The position numbers were made by a program, and so were the translations under genes. A model generated the notes under the pieces. That model was given only the letters and a program-made list of their open reading frames with translations, had not been told where the DNA came from and did no database searches. This document shows positions 12,159 through 21,763 of a DNA stretch of 64,000 nucleotides, piece by piece. How positions within the stretch are numbered: the first letter of the stretch is position 1; each line of letters begins with the position of its first letter. Origin of the DNA: Rhizobium sp. (GTDB lineage Bacteria; Pseudomonadota; Alphaproteobacteria; Rhizobiales; Rhizobiaceae); the NCBI GenBank assembly GCA_002796995.1, contig PEKW01000005.1:248001-312000 (forward strand), read 5' to 3'.

Positions 12159-13547
12159 CTAGATCCGCTCGCCCTTGCGGATGCGGTAGCTCGGGCTGTA
12201 CATCGTCACCAGCTCCTCCGCCGCGGTCGGATGCACGGCCATGGTCCGGTCGAAATCATCCTTGGTGCAGCCGGCCTTCAGCGTGATGCCAAGGATCTGA
12301 GCCATCTCGCCGGCGTCGTGGCCGAGGATATGCGCGCCCACAACCTTGCGGTCGGCGGCATTGACGATGAGCTTCATGATGGTCTTCTCGCTGCGCCCGG
12401 ACAGCGTCGCCTTCATCGGCCGGAACTGGGCCCGGTAGACTTCGAGCTCGTCGAACCGTTTGGCCGCATCGTCTTCCGACAGGCCGACTGTGCCGATTTC
12501 CGGCTGCGAGAACACCGCCGTGGCGATCGTCTCGTGATCCGGAGAGGTCGGGTTGTTCCGGTACTCCGTCTCGATGAAGCACATCGCTTCGTGGATCGCC
12601 ACAGGCGTCAGCTGGACGCGGTCGGTGACGTCGCCAAGCGCAAAGATGCTAGGCACATTGGTCCGCGAGTACTTGTCGACGACGATCGCACCGCGCTCGT
12701 TGATCTCGACGCCGGCGGCCTCCAGACCGAGGCCCTGGGTGTAGGGATCGCGGCCGAGCGCCAGCATGATCTGGTCGGCGACCAGTTCGCCGCTGTTCTT
12801 CGTCTCGGCCACCAGGCGACCGTCGGCAGTCTTGCTCACCTGCTCGATGATGTCATGGCACAAGATGCGGATGCCCTTGGCCTCCATCGCCTCGTGCAGG
12901 CCGCGCCGCATGTCGTGGTCGAAGCGGCTGAGGATCTCCGCGCCGCGGTAGATCAGGGTCGTCTCGACGCCGAGGCCATGGAAGATGTTGGCGAATTCGA
13001 CCGCGATATAGCCGCCGCCGGCGATCACGATCGAGCGCGGCAGTTCCTTCAGGTCGAAGGCTTCGTTGGACGAGATGCACAGCTCGTGGCCCGGCAGCGC
13101 CGCGTGCGGATTGGGCGCGCCGCCGACGGCGATGATGATCTTCTCGGCGGTGACGATCTTTCCCGACTTGAGCAGGCGCACGCTGTTCGGCCCGGCCAAC
13201 TCGGCGCGCGTTTCGAGAATCTCGGCGCCGGCATTGTCCAGCCCCTTGCGGTAGAGGCCTTCCAGCCGGGCGATTTCCCGGTCCTTCGCCGCAACCAGCG
13301 TCGGCCAGTCGAAACGGGTCTCGCCGACGGTCCAGCCATAACCGGCCGCATCCTCGAAATGCTCGTGGAACTGCGAGGCATAGACGAACAGCTTCTTCGG
13401 CACGCAGCCGCGGATGACGCAGGTGCCGCCGAAGCGGTATTCCTCGGCGATCGCCACCTTCTTGCCCAGCGAGGCGGCCATGCGGGCGCTGCGCACGCCG
13501 CCGGAGCCGCCACCGATCACGAACAGATCATAGTCAAAACCGGACAT
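12159..13547 (-). CDS. gor: glutathione-disulfide reductase
   Basis: NADPH-dependent flavoenzyme that regenerates glutathione. The 462-residue protein shows the FAD Rossmann motif GGGSGGVRSAR near the N-terminus and the redox disulfide in GGTCVIRGCVPKKL at about 41-54. The NADPH-binding GGGYIAVEFANIF with TLIYRG lies at about 175-200, and ALGDVTDRVQLTP at about 300. The C-terminal HPTAAEELVT motif carries the catalytic His. AAGGAGA lies before the ATG at 13547. It complements the GFA and glutathione transferase genes elsewhere in the window. Length and motifs are typical. Confidence 0.96.
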   Translation of the reverse strand: MSGFDYDLFVIGGGSGGVRSARMAASLGKKVAIAEEYRFGGTCVIRGCVPKKLFVYASQFHEHFEDAAGYGWTVGETRFDWPTLVAAKDREIARLEGLYRKGLDNAGAEILETRAELAGPNSVRLLKSGKIVTAEKIIIAVGGAPNPHAALPGHELCISSNEAFDLKELPRSIVIAGGGYIAVEFANIFHGLGVETTLIYRGAEILSRFDHDMRRGLHEAMEAKGIRILCHDIIEQVSKTADGRLVAETKNSGELVADQIMLALGRDPYTQGLGLEAAGVEINERGAIVVDKYSRTNVPSIFALGDVTDRVQLTPVAIHEAMCFIETEYRNNPTSPDHETIATAVFSQPEIGTVGLSEDDAAKRFDELEVYRAQFRPMKATLSGRSEKTIMKLIVNAADRKVVGAHILGHDAGEMAQILGITLKAGCTKDDFDRTMAVHPTAAEELVTMYSPSYRIRKGERI

Positions 13548-13605
13548 GGCGAATCTCCTTGCAAATCGGCGGTACGGACGTGGCCCTGATATAGGATGCC
13601 GGGTC

Positions 13606-13638
13606 CCCAAAAGAAAAGCCCGGAACGGGTCCGGGCTT
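13606..13638 (-). terminator. intrinsic terminator after the DUF2059 gene
   Basis: AAGCCCGGA and TCCGGGCTT make a 9-bp stem at 13616-13638. On the minus strand it runs into TTTTCTTTTGG. It closes the rpiA-DUF2059 unit. Confidence 0.85.
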
Positions 13639-13664
13639 GGCATTTCTCGGGGAAGCGGCTGGGC

Positions 13665-14201
13665 TCAGGGCTTGGGGGCCGGCGGCGTGGCGCCGACTTC
13701 CTTGAGCATGGCTTCGTTGGCCTGCTTTTCCAGGTCGCGCGCGACGCCGGCGGTCCAGATGTCGGCAGCCTTCATCAGCTCGCGCATGGCGATCGGGCCG
13801 TCCTTGAGCAGCTTCTTGCCGGCTTCGCTGGAGTAGAAGGCCGTCATGGCGTTGAGCTCTTCGACGGTGAAGGCCTTGGCATAGACCAAGGCGGCCTCGC
13901 GCTCGAGATCGCCGCGGCGCGGCGCAAGCTTCAGGGCCTCGGCATCGACCGTCTGCGAAATCTTGTCCTCGAGGTTCGGATAGGCCTGAATGAGCTGGGT
14001 CTTCAGACGATCCGAAATGTTCGGCAGGATGTTGTCGAGACGATCGGTCGCACCGAGCGCGGTGATGGCGGCGCGCGCCGCCTGAACGTGTTCGGCCGGG
14101 ATTTCCTGCGCCTGGGCGGAAAGCCCGGTGAAAAGGGTGCCGGCAATGACGGTGACAGAAGCGAAACGCCCCAAACCCGAAAATTTGACCATGAAATCCA
14201 T
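13665..14201 (-). CDS. DUF2059 domain protein, exported
   Basis: A 178-residue protein with a clear signal peptide (hydrophobic core at about 12-28, cleavage after AQAQ-type sequence). The rest is helical and matches the DUF2059 family, with ITALGATDRLDNILP early and LNAMTAFYSSEAGKKLL at about 120-137, the most conserved stretch of the family. Function is unknown; the protein is expected in the periplasm. It starts 9 bp after the rpiA stop, so the two form an operon that ends at the terminator just downstream. The start ATG has AGGAG close upstream. Confidence 0.88.
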   Translation of the reverse strand: MDFMVKFSGLGRFASVTVIAGTLFTGLSAQAQEIPAEHVQAARAAITALGATDRLDNILPNISDRLKTQLIQAYPNLEDKISQTVDAEALKLAPRRGDLEREAALVYAKAFTVEELNAMTAFYSSEAGKKLLKDGPIAMRELMKAADIWTAGVARDLEKQANEAMLKEVGATPPAPKP

Positions 14202-14210
14202 TGCTCCTGT

Positions 14211-14909
14211 TTAGTTCTTTGCGTCCATGACCCGCGCACCCGCCGGTCCGGCGATGATGGCAAGCGAGGCCAGATTGATGAATAGCCCGTGCTCGACCAC
14301 ACCCGGGATCGCGTTGAGCGCTATGGCCAAGGCCTCTGCATCAGGAATGCGGCCAAATGATGCGTCGAGAATGAGGTGGCCGCCGTCGGTGGTGAAGAGG
14401 CCGTCGCCCGAGGCGCGCAGCTTGAGTTCGCCGGTGAGCCCGAAGAGCTCGGCCGTCTTTTCCACGGCGATCCGCGTGGAGGCCTGGCCGAAGGGATTGA
14501 TTTCGATCGGCAGCGGAAAGCGGCCCAGCACGTCGACGACCTTGCTTTCGTCGGCGATGACGATCATGCGCTCAGAGGCCGCTGCGACGATCTTCTCGCG
14601 CAGCAGGGCGCCGCCGCCGCCCTTGATCAGGCGAAGCTGCGCGTCGACTTCGTCGGCGCCGTCGATGGTGAGATCCAGCTGCGGGAGTTCGTCGAGCGAC
14701 TTCAAGGGCACGCCGAGTTCAAGGCAGAGACGCGCGGTACGTTCCGAAGTCGGCACGCCCTCGACCTTCAGACCGCCGGCCACCTTTTCGGCCAGAAGCC
14801 GGACGAACTCCTCCGCGGTAGAACCGGTGCCGATGCCGAGACGCATTCCGTCCTCGACATGCTCCAAAGCTGCAGCCGCAGCCTTAATCTTCATCTCGCG
14901 GGCGTCCAT
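14211..14909 (-). CDS. rpiA: ribose-5-phosphate isomerase A
   Basis: Interconverts ribose 5-phosphate and ribulose 5-phosphate in the pentose phosphate pathway. The 232-residue product has the RpiA signatures [12 protein letters not shown] (phosphate site), [24 protein letters not shown] (active site Asp, Glu and Lys), a conserved [11 protein letters not shown] strand and [18 protein letters not shown] lies 8 bases before the ATG. It heads an operon with the DUF2059 gene and is divergent from gph. Confidence 0.96.
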   Translation of the reverse strand: MDAREMKIKAAAAALEHVEDGMRLGIGTGSTAEEFVRLLAEKVAGGLKVEGVPTSERTARLCLELGVPLKSLDELPQLDLTIDGADEVDAQLRLIKGGGGALLREKIVAAASERMIVIADESKVVDVLGRFPLPIEINPFGQASTRIAVEKTAELFGLTGELKLRASGDGLFTTDGGHLILDASFGRIPDAEALAIALNAIPGVVEHGLFINLASLAIIAGPAGARVMDAKN

Positions 14910-14979
14910 GCGCCAAAAGCTCCTGTCCGTTTCGTCGACAGCTGTTTACACGCCTCGCCCGGCAAACGAAAGCCCCTTT

Positions 14980-14997
14980 CCGATACCGCTGTATCGG
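14980..14997. promoter_or_regulatory. 7-bp palindrome between rpiA and gph
   Basis: CCGATAC-N4-GTATCGG lies in the divergent rpiA/gph intergenic region. It could be an operator or a 5'-UTR hairpin of gph. No U-run follows, so a terminator is unlikely. Confidence 0.35.
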
Positions 14998-15072
14998 TTG
15001 CCTTTTGTCAGTATTTCGCCTACCCGGCTTGTGTAATCCCGCGTTTCCCAGAGCCAGCGACGGAGCCTGCCC

Positions 15073-15750
15073 TTGAAAGCCCCCACGATCGTCTTCGACC
15101 TTGACGGCACGCTGGTCGACACCGCCCCGGACCTCGTCTCCAGCCTCAACCACACGATTGCCGTCGCCGGCCTGCCGCCGGTCGGCTACGAGGACCTGAC
15201 CCATCTGGTCGGCCACGGCGCCCGCGCCATGATCGCCCGCGCCTTTGCGCTGCGCGGCGTGCCGCTCGACGAAGACGAACTGCAGCCGCTGCTCGATCGC
15301 TTCATCGCTCACTATACGGCGGAAATGCCGGGTGAGAGCCAGCCCTATCCGGGCCTCGTCGACGCGCTCGGGCGCCTGCGCGAGGCCGGCTTCCGGCTGG
15401 CCGTGTGTACCAACAAGATGGAGGGACTGGCGGTCCCGCTGATCGAGAAGCTGGGCCTCGCCCATCATTTCGCGGCGATCGCCGGCGGCGACACCTTTGC
15501 CGTGCGCAAGCCCGATCCGGGCCATCTCACGGCAACCATCGAACGGGCTGGCGGCGATCCGGGCCGCGCCGTCATGGTCGGCGACAGCATCAACGACATT
15601 CTGGCCGCACAGAATGCCGGCATCCCGTCGGTCGTGGTGCCCTTCGGCTATTCCGATCGTCCGGTCGAGGAACTCGGCGCCGACCGGCTGATCCGTCACT
15701 TCGACGAACTGACGCCGGCGATGCTGTCGGAGCTGATGGGGCGGGCCTGA
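15073..15750 (+). CDS. gph: phosphoglycolate phosphatase (HAD family)
   Basis: Removes phosphate from 2-phosphoglycolate. The 225-residue HAD hydrolase shows motif I FDLDGTLVDT, a Thr/Lys-containing VCTNKM motif II region, Lys in AVRKPDP and motif IV VGDSINDI. The four-helix cap after motif I (GHGARAMIARAF) matches Gph. The start is TTG at 15073 with GGAG eight bases upstream. No ATG lies before the DLDGT motif, so the TTG start is well supported. The neighbouring rpiA gene belongs to the same sugar-phosphate pathways. Confidence 0.93.
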   Translation: MKAPTIVFDLDGTLVDTAPDLVSSLNHTIAVAGLPPVGYEDLTHLVGHGARAMIARAFALRGVPLDEDELQPLLDRFIAHYTAEMPGESQPYPGLVDALGRLREAGFRLAVCTNKMEGLAVPLIEKLGLAHHFAAIAGGDTFAVRKPDPGHLTATIERAGGDPGRAVMVGDSINDILAAQNAGIPSVVVPFGYSDRPVEELGADRLIRHFDELTPAMLSELMGRA

Positions 15751-15765
15751 CGCCCGCCCTTCATC

Positions 15766-17640
15766 TTAGCTGCGCGGCGCGCGGGCGTCGCTGATAGCCT
15801 TGAAGGCCTTGCGGGTCGAATCGTCGCGGCCGTAGACGTCGTCGAAATAGTCGATGCCGCCGTCCTTGTTCGGCCAGGCGGTGAAGTAGGCCACGTAGAC
15901 CGGGATCTTCTGCGGCACCTGCACGGCCCGGTTCTGGCCCGAGGCGATCTGCTTGGCGATCTCGGCCGTCGTCGTGCCCATCACCGCTGCCGCCATCACC
16001 CGCGGCTCGGCCAGGCGCACGCAACCATGGCTGAGCGCGCGCATGTCGCGCTGGAAGAAGCTCTTCGACGGCGTGTCGTGCATGTAGATGGCATGGCTGT
16101 TCGGGAACAGGATTTTGAGTTCGCCGAGTGCATTGTCGCCACCCGGCGGCTGACGGACGTCGACGGCATGCGTCGCGTTCCAGTCCACCTGTGTCGACGA
16201 GACCTTGCGCCCGCCATAGCTGACCTCATAGCCGAGCCGGTCGAGATAGCTCGGATCGGCCCGAAGCTTCGGCAGCATCTCGTTGACGATGATCGACTTT
16301 GGCACGCCCCAATAGGGATTGAACTCGACGGTCTCGATCTGGTCCTGGAAGAAATAGGTCTGGTTCGACTTCGACCCGACGACGACCCGCATGGCCAGCT
16401 GCTCGCGGCCATCATTGACGTAATAGGCGGTAAAGGCCGGCTGGTTGATGAAGACGTAGCGCTGGCCGAGATCGTCCGGCAGCCAGCGCAGCTCCTCCAT
16501 GGCGATAATCAGCTTGTCGATCTTCTCGGCGTTGCTGTGGCCGGTCAGCTGGCGGATGGTGGCGCGGCCGACGACGCCGTCGGGCTTCAGGCCCCTTTCC
16601 TTCTGGAAGGCCTCGACCACGGCGACCAGCTCGGGCGTGTATTCCGGCGCGCCGGCATAGGCGGACAGAACCACCGCGTGGGCCGCCTTGAGCTCCTCCG
16701 AGCCTTCGGTGCGGATCGCCGCGAGGATGTTGGCAAGCTCCGGATTGCTCTGGCCTGGCTTCAGCAGTGTGCCGGGTGCGATCTCGACCCGGGCGCCAGC
16801 CTGGCTGTCGGCCGCACGCAGGCGCGCCAGTTCCGCCTTCATCGCCTGGAACTGCGCATTGTCCGGATCGCGCGAACGCAGATAGGCGGCGACATCGGGG
16901 CTCAGCCGCAGCATGTTGAGAACGGGCTTCAGGTTGACCGTCTTGCGCTTGAAGTCGTGATAGCCGGAGATCTTGTTCGGATCGATCCGGCCGCGCGCCG
17001 TGTCGGTGGCATAGGTCAGGAGCTTGGCAGAGAGCGCCACTTCGAACCGTGCAAGCTCGCGGGCCAGCTTGTCCGGGTCGGCCGGATCGGCGGCCTCTGC
17101 CGGCAGCGCGACGGCGTAGTCTTCCGGCGCAAGCCCGGCTTCGCCGGCCTGGCTCAGGCCCTGCATGGCCTGGCGCGCGCGATCAGTGATCCCGCTGTCG
17201 GTGACCCAGATCAGCGGCTTGTTGTCCTTGTAGTAGGTTTCCACGGCTGCGGCGATTTCGTCGGGTGCGCGCACGCCGGTCTCGGCGAGGAAGCGGCGCA
17301 CCTGCGGCTGATCGCCGGCGACGGCCGGGCTGACGGCAGCAGCGTCCGTGACGGCCGGAGCCGCCGGCGCCTTGATTGCGATCGGTCGCGTAGCCTCTGC
17401 CTTGTAGGTGTAGTAGCGGGGACCGGCGACCTTCGGCAGCGGCTCCGGATCGCCCATCTCCAGCCCGCCCCGGGCCTGGGGCTCGAGGATCGTGCTCAGG
17501 CCGGATCTCTGGTTGGATTTGCCGGGTCCGCCGCGCAGCAGATCGAGAAGCGTGGCCGCCTCCGCCGCCTGGGGCAAGGCATTGAGGCTCGTCATCGCAG
17601 CCAGCACTGCCGTCGCCGCGATCTTCCTGTATTTTGTCAT
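15766..17640 (-). CDS. L,D-transpeptidase (YcbB/LdtD-type) with peptidoglycan-binding domain
   Basis: Periplasmic enzyme that makes 3-3 crosslinks in peptidoglycan or attaches proteins to it. The 624-residue product has a signal peptide (MTKYRKIAATAVLAAMTSL region), a long N-terminal helical scaffold, a PG_binding_1 domain at about 360-420 (FQKERGLKPDGVVGRATIRQL), and a YkuD catalytic domain. The catalytic HDTPSK and SHGCVRLAEP motif sits near residue 545-570, with the nucleophile Cys in SHGCVR. The ATG at 17640 has GGAACGAG upstream; a longer frame to 17814 lacks a ribosome site. It ends 15 bp from the convergent gph stop. Confidence 0.93.
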   Translation of the reverse strand: MTKYRKIAATAVLAAMTSLNALPQAAEAATLLDLLRGGPGKSNQRSGLSTILEPQARGGLEMGDPEPLPKVAGPRYYTYKAEATRPIAIKAPAAPAVTDAAAVSPAVAGDQPQVRRFLAETGVRAPDEIAAAVETYYKDNKPLIWVTDSGITDRARQAMQGLSQAGEAGLAPEDYAVALPAEAADPADPDKLARELARFEVALSAKLLTYATDTARGRIDPNKISGYHDFKRKTVNLKPVLNMLRLSPDVAAYLRSRDPDNAQFQAMKAELARLRAADSQAGARVEIAPGTLLKPGQSNPELANILAAIRTEGSEELKAAHAVVLSAYAGAPEYTPELVAVVEAFQKERGLKPDGVVGRATIRQLTGHSNAEKIDKLIIAMEELRWLPDDLGQRYVFINQPAFTAYYVNDGREQLAMRVVVGSKSNQTYFFQDQIETVEFNPYWGVPKSIIVNEMLPKLRADPSYLDRLGYEVSYGGRKVSSTQVDWNATHAVDVRQPPGGDNALGELKILFPNSHAIYMHDTPSKSFFQRDMRALSHGCVRLAEPRVMAAAVMGTTTAEIAKQIASGQNRAVQVPQKIPVYVAYFTAWPNKDGGIDYFDDVYGRDDSTRKAFKAISDARAPRS

Positions 17641-17969
17641 TCTCGCACTCGTTCCAGATCTGTCGTCGCGAAGCGGCGCACGGGGCCGCCGCCGTTCATG
17701 GCGCGGATCACTAGCCCAAAGGCATATCATTGAAAAGTTGCCGACGCTTCGGCGCCGAAGCCAACCGGTTTCAAATTTGCGTGAGTCCGCAAATGCCGGC
17801 ACGCCGGCATTCATCCAGACTTTAATGAAAATACTCGTTAAATTTTCCTTTACCGGAGAGCAAAAGGTTGTGCGCGAACCGAGTGTGGGCGATTGCGGCC
17901 AGACGATTTATCCAGGCCGCGTGCCATATATGACACTTCGCACGACCGCTCGCTCGGCAGATCCTCCGC
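17641..17969. other. intergenic region, L,D-transpeptidase upstream side
   Basis: 329 bp between the acr3 stop and the L,D-transpeptidase start, both on the minus strand. An AT-rich stretch at about 17818-17855 with TTTAA/TTAAA arms is a plausible promoter for the transpeptidase gene. No RNA gene, terminator or credible small ORF was seen. Confidence 0.4.
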
Positions 17970-19016
17970 TCAGGCGGGAAAGTAGCGCCGCGTGCGGTTG
18001 GCCACAGCCACCAGCACCAGCATGGCGGGCACCTCGACGAGCACGCCGACGACGGTCGCGAGAGCGGCACCGGAATTGAGGCCGAAGAGGCTGATGGCGA
18101 CGGCAACCGCCAGCTCGAAGAAGTTCGAGGTTCCGATCAGCGCAGCTGGCGCCGCCACATTGTGCGGCAGCCGCCAGAGATAGGCCCAGCCATAGGCGAT
18201 GACGAAGATCAACGCGTTCTGGAGCAGCAAGGGTATGGCAATGAGCACGATGACCAACGGTGACGAGACGATCGTCTCAGCCTGGAAGCCGAACAGCAGC
18301 ACGACCGTCGCCAACAGCCCGACTATCGAGAACGGCTTCAGCTGCGCGGTAAAGCGGCCTACCGCTTCGCCGTCATGCCGGGCGTCGAGCCGCCGCCGGG
18401 TCAGATAGCCGGCGAGCAGCGGAATGACCACGTAAAGGATCACGGAGAGTAGCAGCGTCGTCCACGGCACCGTCACCTCGGTCACCCCGAGCAGGAAGGC
18501 GGCGATCGGCGCAAAGGCGACGATCATGACCAGATCGTTGATCGACACCTGAACGAGCGTGTAGTTCGCATCGCCGCGCACCAGTTGGCTCCAGACGAAG
18601 ACCATGGCCGTGCAAGGCGCGACACCCAGCAGAATCATGCCGGCGATGTATTCCTTGGCATCCTCCGGCGAGACGAGGTCCGCGAATACATGCTGGAAGA
18701 ACAGCACGCCGAGGATCGCCATGGTGAAAGGCTTGATCAGCCAGTTGACCACCAGCGTCACGCACAGGCCCTTGGGCTTGCGGCCGACATCCTTCAGCGA
18801 GGCGAAATCGATGCTGACCATCATGGGGTAGATCATCACCCAGATCAGCACCGCGACCACCAGGTTGACGCTGGCATACTCGATCGCCGCCACCGCCTGG
18901 AAAAGCCCGGAAAAGGACAGGCCGAGTCCGACGCCGGCCGCGATGCACAGCGCGACCCACAGCGACAGATAGCGCTCGAAAAAGCCGAGCGGAGACGGTG
19001 ACGAATTCGAGGACAT
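17970..19016 (-). CDS. acr3: ACR3-family arsenite efflux permease
   Basis: Ten-TM permease that expels arsenite. The 348-residue product is hydrophobic throughout and has the ACR3 signatures [11 protein letters not shown], the functional Cys in [12 protein letters not shown] at about residue 128-135, and a [18 protein letters not shown] segment in the ninth TM. The ATG at 19016 is preferred over an upstream TTG. It is the last gene of arsR-arsC-acr3, 45 bp after arsC. No arsH or arsA lies nearby. Induction by arsenite through ArsR is expected from the operon layout. Confidence 0.95.
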   Translation of the reverse strand: MSSNSSPSPLGFFERYLSLWVALCIAAGVGLGLSFSGLFQAVAAIEYASVNLVVAVLIWVMIYPMMVSIDFASLKDVGRKPKGLCVTLVVNWLIKPFTMAILGVLFFQHVFADLVSPEDAKEYIAGMILLGVAPCTAMVFVWSQLVRGDANYTLVQVSINDLVMIVAFAPIAAFLLGVTEVTVPWTTLLLSVILYVVIPLLAGYLTRRRLDARHDGEAVGRFTAQLKPFSIVGLLATVVLLFGFQAETIVSSPLVIVLIAIPLLLQNALIFVIAYGWAYLWRLPHNVAAPAALIGTSNFFELAVAVAISLFGLNSGAALATVVGVLVEVPAMLVLVAVANRTRRYFPA

Positions 19017-19061
19017 GAGCAAACGCCGATCGTTGAAGGGAGGGTGCGCCAGCGCGCCCTT

Positions 19062-19556
19062 TTAGGATTTGCCGATATCGCTGATCCGCTTCTGCAGGGC
19101 GAGCCTGTCGAGGCTGGCGATCGGCAGGTTGACGAAGATGGAGATGCGGTTGTTCAGCATGCGGTAGGTGTCGGCAAAGGCCAGCGCCTTCTCCGTGTCG
19201 GTGCCCTCGACGGCAGCAGGATCCGGGACGCCCCAATGGGCGGTCATCGGCTGGCCGGGCCAGACCGGGCAGGATTCGGCGGCAGCCGAATCACAAACCG
19301 TGAAGACGAAGTCCATCTGCGGCGCGCCGGGCACGGCAAACTCGTCCCAGCTCTTCGAGCGCAGGCCGGAGACATCGTAGTTCGCCCGCTTCAGCAGGTC
19401 GATCGCCATCGGGTGGACCTCGCCCTTCGGATGGGATCCCGCGGAATAGGCCGCGAAGCGTCCCCGCCCCTCGCGGTTGAGGCAGGCTTCGGCGAGGATC
19501 GAGCGGGCGGAATTGCCCGTACACAGGAACAGAACGTTGAAATGATCTTGGGTCAT
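19062..19556 (-). CDS. arsC: arsenate reductase, low-molecular-weight phosphatase type
   Basis: Reduces arsenate to arsenite, which the neighbouring ACR3 pump exports. The 164-residue protein has the phosphatase loop LFLCTGNSARS (C-X5-R) at about residues 10-20 and the second functional region VCDSAAAESCPVWPG at about 86-100. This is the LMW-PTPase-like clade rather than the glutaredoxin-like ArsC. It starts 11 bp after arsR and is followed by acr3, so the three are one operon. Start ATG 19556 is chosen over a TTG six codons upstream. Confidence 0.94.
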   Translation of the reverse strand: MTQDHFNVLFLCTGNSARSILAEACLNREGRGRFAAYSAGSHPKGEVHPMAIDLLKRANYDVSGLRSKSWDEFAVPGAPQMDFVFTVCDSAAAESCPVWPGQPMTAHWGVPDPAAVEGTDTEKALAFADTYRMLNNRISIFVNLPIASLDRLALQKRISDIGKS

Positions 19557-19567
19557 CAGAGGGGCCT

Positions 19568-19900
19568 TCAGCAACGACAGGTGATTTCTTCAAGTATTGG
19601 ACGGCACAGCTCGGGCGAACCGCCGCAGCAGTCCTCGAGCAGGAAGCCCATGAGGGCGCGCATCGCCTCGAGATCGGCGCGATAGCGGATATGCCGGCCC
19701 TCACGCTCGCTGCTCACCAGGCCGGCATTGGCCAGCACGGTCAGGTTGGCCGACAGCGTGTTGGCGCGAAAATTGAGGGCAACGGCAATATCGCCGGCGT
19801 TGAGCCCATCCGGCGCGTGACGCACCAGCAGGCGGAAGATCGCCAGCCGCCCGTCATGGCCGAGCGCCGAAAGCGCCTCGAGAGTCTGTTTCGTATCCAT
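19568..19900 (-). CDS. arsR: ArsR-family arsenical repressor
   Basis: A 110-residue winged-helix repressor at the head of the ars operon. The helix-turn-helix is at about 33-62 (AGDIAVALNFRANTLSANL, start of motif), followed by the wing SSEREGRHIRYR. The metal-sensing cysteines are not in the classical helix position. They sit at the C-terminus as a vicinal pair in EDCCGGSPELC plus a terminal CRC. This resembles the C-terminal As(III) site of the Acidithiobacillus-type ArsR. ATG 19900 has GGA close upstream; ATG 19915 is an alternative. As(III) release of the operon is inferred. Confidence 0.93.
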   Translation of the reverse strand: MDTKQTLEALSALGHDGRLAIFRLLVRHAPDGLNAGDIAVALNFRANTLSANLTVLANAGLVSSEREGRHIRYRADLEAMRALMGFLLEDCCGGSPELCRPILEEITCRC

Positions 19901-20055
19901 ATTTCCAGAAATCATGAATTGTCGAAGTTTACAAGAGGCCGGACCGTGAATATTTAACCTGAATTATCCAGTCAAAAATTCCGCCGCCCATTGCGCCGGA
20001 CACGACGAGGACTAATTATCCCGCCACGAAACAGTTCGAGAGCAAGGCCAGCACG

Positions 20056-21447
20056 ATGAGCAATACCCGCACCGAAACCGACACATTCGGCCCGATCGAC
20101 GTCGCCGCCGACCGCTATTGGGGCGCCCAGGCGGAACGCTCGCGCGGCAATTTCAAGATCGGCTGGGAAAAGCAGCCCCTCTCCGTCGTGCGTGCGCTCG
20201 GCATCGTCAAGCAGGCGGCGGCGCGCGCCAACATGGCGCTCGGCGGCCTCGATCCCAGCCTCGGCGAGGTCATCGTCAAGGCGGCGCAGGAAGTGATCGA
20301 CGGCAAGCTCGACGACCATTTTCCGCTCGTCGTCTGGCAGACCGGGTCCGGCACGCAGTCCAACATGAACGCCAATGAGGTGATCTCCAACCGGGCGATC
20401 GAAATGCTGGGTGGCGTCATGGGCTCGAAGAAACCGGTCCACCCCAACGACCATGTCAACATGAGCCAGTCGTCGAACGACACCTATCCGACGGCCATGC
20501 ACATCGCCTGCGCCGAACAGATCGTCCGCCACCTCAACCCCAATCTGAGGCACCTCCACGAAGCCCTTGATGCCAAGGCGAAATCCTTCGCCCACATCAT
20601 CAAGATCGGGCGCACTCACACCCAGGACGCGACCCCCCTGACGCTCGGCCAGGAATTCTCCGGCTATGCCGCCCAGGTCGCCTCGGCGATCAAGCGGATC
20701 GAGCTGACGCTGCCGGGCCTCCACGAACTGGCCCAAGGTGGCACCGCCGTCGGCACCGGGCTCAACGCGCCGGTCGGCTTTGCCGAAAAGGTGGCTGAAG
20801 AGATCGCCGGGATCACCGGCCTGCCCTTCGTCACCGCGCCGAACAAGTTCGAGGCGCTCGCCGCCCACGACGCCATGGTCTTTGCCCACGGCGCGATCAA
20901 CGCCGCCGCGGCCGCCCTGTTCAAGATCGCCAACGACATCCGTTTCCTCGGCTCCGGCCCGCGCGCGGGCCTCGGCGAACTGTCGCTGCCGGAAAACGAA
21001 CCGGGTTCGTCGATCATGCCGGGCAAGGTCAACCCGACCCAGTCCGAAGCGCTGACCCAGGTCTGCGCCCACATCTTCGGCAACAATGCCGCCATCACCT
21101 TTGCCGGCAGCCAGGGCCATTTCGAGCTCAACGTCTACAATCCGATGATGGCCTACAACTTCCTCCAGTCGGTGCAGCTGCTCGGCGATGCCGCCCGCTC
21201 CTTCACCGACAATTGTGTGGTCGGCATCGAGGCGCGCGAGGACAATATCAAGAAGGGCGTCGAAAACTCGCTGATGCTGGTCACCGCGCTCAACACCCGT
21301 CTCGGCTACGACACCTGCGCCAGGATCGCCAAGACCGCCCACAAGAACGGCACGACGCTGCGCCAGGAGACGGTCGGCGGCGGCTATCTGAGCAATGAGG
21401 AATTCGACGAACTTGTGCGGCCGGAGTTGATGATCGGGCCGAAGTGA
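20056..21447 (+). CDS. fumC: class II fumarate hydratase
   Basis: Hydrates fumarate to malate in the citric acid cycle without an iron-sulfur cluster. The 463-residue product carries the superfamily signature [11 protein letters not shown] at about 317-327, [14 protein letters not shown] at about 98-111, [11 protein letters not shown] and [24 protein letters not shown] precedes the ATG. A class I fumarase lies 700 bp downstream on the same strand, with a toxin-antitoxin pair between. Length and motifs are normal. Confidence 0.96.
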   Translation: MSNTRTETDTFGPIDVAADRYWGAQAERSRGNFKIGWEKQPLSVVRALGIVKQAAARANMALGGLDPSLGEVIVKAAQEVIDGKLDDHFPLVVWQTGSGTQSNMNANEVISNRAIEMLGGVMGSKKPVHPNDHVNMSQSSNDTYPTAMHIACAEQIVRHLNPNLRHLHEALDAKAKSFAHIIKIGRTHTQDATPLTLGQEFSGYAAQVASAIKRIELTLPGLHELAQGGTAVGTGLNAPVGFAEKVAEEIAGITGLPFVTAPNKFEALAAHDAMVFAHGAINAAAAALFKIANDIRFLGSGPRAGLGELSLPENEPGSSIMPGKVNPTQSEALTQVCAHIFGNNAAITFAGSQGHFELNVYNPMMAYNFLQSVQLLGDAARSFTDNCVVGIEAREDNIKKGVENSLMLVTALNTRLGYDTCARIAKTAHKNGTTLRQETVGGGYLSNEEFDELVRPELMIGPK

Positions 21448-21494
21448 GGGTCAGCAACCTTGATGGTTTCGGCCTTCTCGAATAGACTGGCGCC

Positions 21495-21755
21495 ATGATG
21501 GGTTCACTCAAGAGATCTCTCACCGTCTCCCTCGATCCGGCCGACATCGACCGGATCGAGGCGGCTGTGGCCTCGGGCGACTTTGCATCGGCAAGCCAGG
21601 TTGTCGAGGCAGCGCTTTCCCTCTGGGCCGGGACGAAAACCGACAAGGATTTCGACCGCCGACTGAAAGCGGCCTACGACGAAGGCAAGGCCAGTGGCCC
21701 GCCCCGCGAACTGCGCCTGCCGGACCTGCTGCGCGATTTGAAATCGGCCGGGTAA
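21495..21755 (+). CDS. parD: ParD-type antitoxin (ribbon-helix-helix)
   Basis: An 86-residue protein of the type II antitoxin ParD/CopG family. The N-terminus SLKRSLTVSLDPADIDRIE fits the RHH beta-strand and helix, with an SGDFASASQVVEAAL second helix. The C-terminal tail with RELRLPDLLRDLK would wrap the toxin. It precedes the parE gene by 8 bp. Like other ParD proteins it probably represses its own promoter. A second ATG one codon in is equally possible as the start. Confidence 0.9.
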   Translation: MMGSLKRSLTVSLDPADIDRIEAAVASGDFASASQVVEAALSLWAGTKTDKDFDRRLKAAYDEGKASGPPRELRLPDLLRDLKSAG

Positions 21756-21763
21756 GAACCGTC

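Noticed and set aside
16027..17733. Long plus-strand frame opposite the L,D-transpeptidase
   Set aside because: Shadow frame; the minus strand has clear SHGCVR and PG-binding motifs.
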